Of a stretch of DNA of 64,000 nucleotides, positions 62,476-64,000 are shown one piece after another. How positions within the stretch are numbered: position 1 is the first letter of the stretch; each line of letters begins with the position of its first letter. Position numbers and translations under genes: made by a program. The stretch comes from UBA6055 sp965203755 (GTDB lineage Bacteria; Chloroflexota; Anaerolineae; Aggregatilineales; Phototrophicaceae): contig OZ241910.1 of NCBI GenBank assembly GCA_965203755.1, positions 3,100,001 to 3,164,000 of the forward strand, in the 5' to 3' direction. Below the pieces are notes generated by a model that saw only the letters and a program-made list of their open reading frames with translations, did not search any database and was not told where the DNA came from.

Positions 62476-63609
62476 TCATTCTGTAATGGATTCGACCACA
62501 ATGCGGCTGCCGGTCTGGTGACTTTTGACGGCGGCGCTGATAAGGCGCTGAATCCGAGCGCCATCTTTGAAGTTCGGCGCTAGGTCAGTATCGTCGAGTA
62601 TCCCGTTGACAAACCCGCGAATCATAAAATCTTCCGAACGGAACATATCTTTATAGGTATGATGCACGGTATCGCGCCGCGCCTTGCCCCAGATACGCTC
62701 CGGAATTGGCAGTTCCCGAATCATCCCCTCGCCAAGCCGAGCGCCTTTGACCTGTTGGATTTTATCCCAGTCAGTGAAGCTGTACAGGGTGCCATCCGAA
62801 CCATGAAACTCCATCTGATGCGTTTGACCAAAGGGGGTATCCTCATAACAAAGCGCCGTGCAATGAATAGCGCCCATCGCGCCGCTGGCAAATTCCAACA
62901 GAAGCATACAGCTGTCATCCGTGACATCATAGGCATTGCCTTGTGGATCATGGGGGACGCGCGGGACAATATGGCCGAGGCGGCAGGTGACGGCGGCAAT
63001 CTCACCATAGAGCCATTCAGCAATGTAAAGAAAATGGGAGCCGAGATCGCCAACGACGCCAGAGCCGGCGATTTTGCGGTCAAAGCGCCATCGATAATCG
63101 CCGGCGCGGGCAAAGCCAGTGTAATAGCGCATATTGAGATGATAAGGCTGACCCAGATAGCCGCCGTCGATCAGTTCCTTGAGGTAACGGGCGGTTGGCA
63201 TGAAACTGTAGGTGAATGGCACCAGATGCTTTAATCCCTTAGCTTCCGCCATTTCCGCCATTTCCCGCGCCTGGGCATACGTCAGGGCAATCGGTTTTTC
63301 GCAGAGGACATGCAAATCGGCTTCAAGCGCTTTCATGGTGATGGGATAATGCGTATCGTTGGGGGTCGAGATGACCAGCGCATCCAGATTGGCTTTTTCA
63401 ATCATCTCTTCGCAGTCGGTATAGACTTGGGGGATATTCCAATGGTCGGCCATTTTTTGCGCGTTGCGGCGATCGCGCCCGCAGATGGCAACTGTTTTGG
63501 CTTTCGGATGGCTGTCGAGCGCCGGCAGGTGCATGGCATCCGCCCACCAGCTTGTCCCAACCATGCCTACAGATAAACTGCTGCTTGTCATCATCATCTT
63601 CTGCATCAT
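62476..63609 (-). CDS. Gfo/Idh/MocA-family oxidoreductase
   Basis: 377 residues. The N-terminal NAD(P)-binding GMVGTSWWADAMHLPAL, the second-strand VAICGRDRR, TPNDTHYP and the conserved VLCEKPIALT give the family clearly; the C-terminal half is the substrate domain with VPFTYSFMPTARYLKEL and DLGSHFLYIAEWL. These enzymes oxidise sugars or polyols at a hydroxyl. Several ATGs cluster at the start (63609, 63606 and 63597 onward) without a strong ribosome site. First gene of the sugar-acid operon, 10 bases before the SDR gene. Confidence 0.9.
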   Translation of the reverse strand: MMQKMMMTSSSLSVGMVGTSWWADAMHLPALDSHPKAKTVAICGRDRRNAQKMADHWNIPQVYTDCEEMIEKANLDALVISTPNDTHYPITMKALEADLHVLCEKPIALTYAQAREMAEMAEAKGLKHLVPFTYSFMPTARYLKELIDGGYLGQPYHLNMRYYTGFARAGDYRWRFDRKIAGSGVVGDLGSHFLYIAEWLYGEIAAVTCRLGHIVPRVPHDPQGNAYDVTDDSCMLLLEFASGAMGAIHCTALCYEDTPFGQTHQMEFHGSDGTLYSFTDWDKIQQVKGARLGEGMIRELPIPERIWGKARRDTVHHTYKDMFRSEDFMIRGFVNGILDDTDLAPNFKDGARIQRLISAAVKSHQTGSRIVVESITE

Positions 63610-63759
63610 AAAATAACCTTTGTTTGTCCGTCTATTGTAAGTTTTGGTGATGCTTCAAGTTTAGAGTGTCTGCCGTGATTTTCAACTAGCGCCATTGGTA
63701 AGACTTGGGTGAGCGGCTGGAAATCAGAACATTTAATCTAAAATTCATCCGGTGTTCTA

Positions 63760-63788
63760 TTGACAGCCTGCTCTGTGTTGATTAGGAT
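63760..63788 (+). promoter_or_regulatory. Candidate promoter of VOC-fold gene
   Basis: TTGACA at 63760-63765, 17-base spacer, TAGGAT at 63783-63788, 61 bases before ATG 63850. Confidence 0.5.
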
Positions 63789-63849
63789 AAGGATATGAAC
63801 AAATTTTCTACTAATCGGCTAAGCAGCTATCACCAAGGGAGAGAAGACC

Positions 63850-64000
63850 ATGTACAAAGTGACAAAATATCCGCACGGCGCGTTTTCCTGGGCCGATAAC
63901 AGTTCGACTGATGCGGAAGCCACCGGAGCCTTTTATATGGCGCTGTTTGGCTGGGACAAGCAGGAAGTTCCGATTGACGAAAACACCACCTATACCATGT
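63850..64000 (+). CDS. VOC-fold (glyoxalase/bleomycin-resistance-like) protein (partial)
   Basis: The ATG at 63850 follows GGGAGAGA, and 50 codons are seen before the right edge. The visible part PHGAFSWADNSSTDAEATGAF then YMALFGWDKQEV is the typical first module of VOC-superfamily proteins, where the metal or substrate residue sits near the start and FY-x-LFGW is conserved. The rest is outside the window, so the function cannot be assigned. Confidence 0.7.
   Translation, partial: MYKVTKYPHGAFSWADNSSTDAEATGAFYMALFGWDKQEVPIDENTTYTM

Overview
The window looks like the chromosome of a free-living heterotrophic bacterium of moderate GC, most likely a Chloroflexota member (Anaerolineae in the broad sense). 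This placement is inference. It rests on the many sugar and peptide ABC importers, the solute-binding proteins with plain signal peptides ending Ala-Gln before an acidic mature start, the Asp-rich DxDxDG loops, and a selenium-dependent-type xanthine dehydrogenase. No rRNA, tRNA, CRISPR array, insertion sequence or phage module was recognised.

Layout. 1-5680 is a peptide/amino-acid locus: a minus-strand operon of M28-family peptidase, Asp/Glu racemase and a metal-dependent amidohydrolase cut by the left edge, divergent from gamma-glutamyltransferase. 5731-16010 holds two successive sugar ABC importers without ATPase genes. The second continues into an ADP-ribosylglycohydrolase/LamG-like fusion, a PfkB kinase and a decayed SDR gene. 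16027-19906 is a minus-strand hisD-hisC-hisB-hisN operon, with galK upstream of it (20031-21176). 21420-30704 runs from a Mo-hydroxylase fusion and a malonyl-CoA-synthetase-like ligase into a complete nucleoside-type importer (two permeases, BMP binding protein, double ATPase).

30753-34741 is an AT-rich accessory patch: a PIN-like nuclease, a secreted beta-helix protein with 26-residue repeats, and a DUF1232/DUF4230 membrane protein. 34911-36992 is a Wzm/Wzt-type polysaccharide exporter. 36989-40857 is a peptide importer (permease, permease, binding protein) with a 12-C homopolymer inside one permease.

41081-48659 is a DNA-repair operon: a degenerate UvrD-like protein, an intact UvrD-like helicase, a separate Fe-S RecB-family nuclease, and RecJ. 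It resembles an AddAB/AdnAB machine split into three polypeptides and is the best candidate here for an undescribed arrangement. It is followed by a truncated hydroxypyruvate-isomerase-like gene and an EamA transporter. 50428-52482 is a foreign-looking DUF262/HNH protein with a probable HEPN tail, likely a defence nuclease, lying beside what may be a rarA remnant.

52509-63609 carries a DinB-like protein, a ribose-type ABC importer whose ATPase gene is translationally coupled to a duplicated-domain lipoprotein, a membrane-anchored TPR protein, and a four-gene operon (Gfo/Idh/MocA, SDR, FAH family, enolase superfamily) that reads as a non-phosphorylative sugar-acid pathway. A VOC-fold gene runs off the right edge.

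Several starts were moved inward to ATGs with good Shine-Dalgarno sequences, and the entries say where. Promoters listed are consensus matches read by eye.
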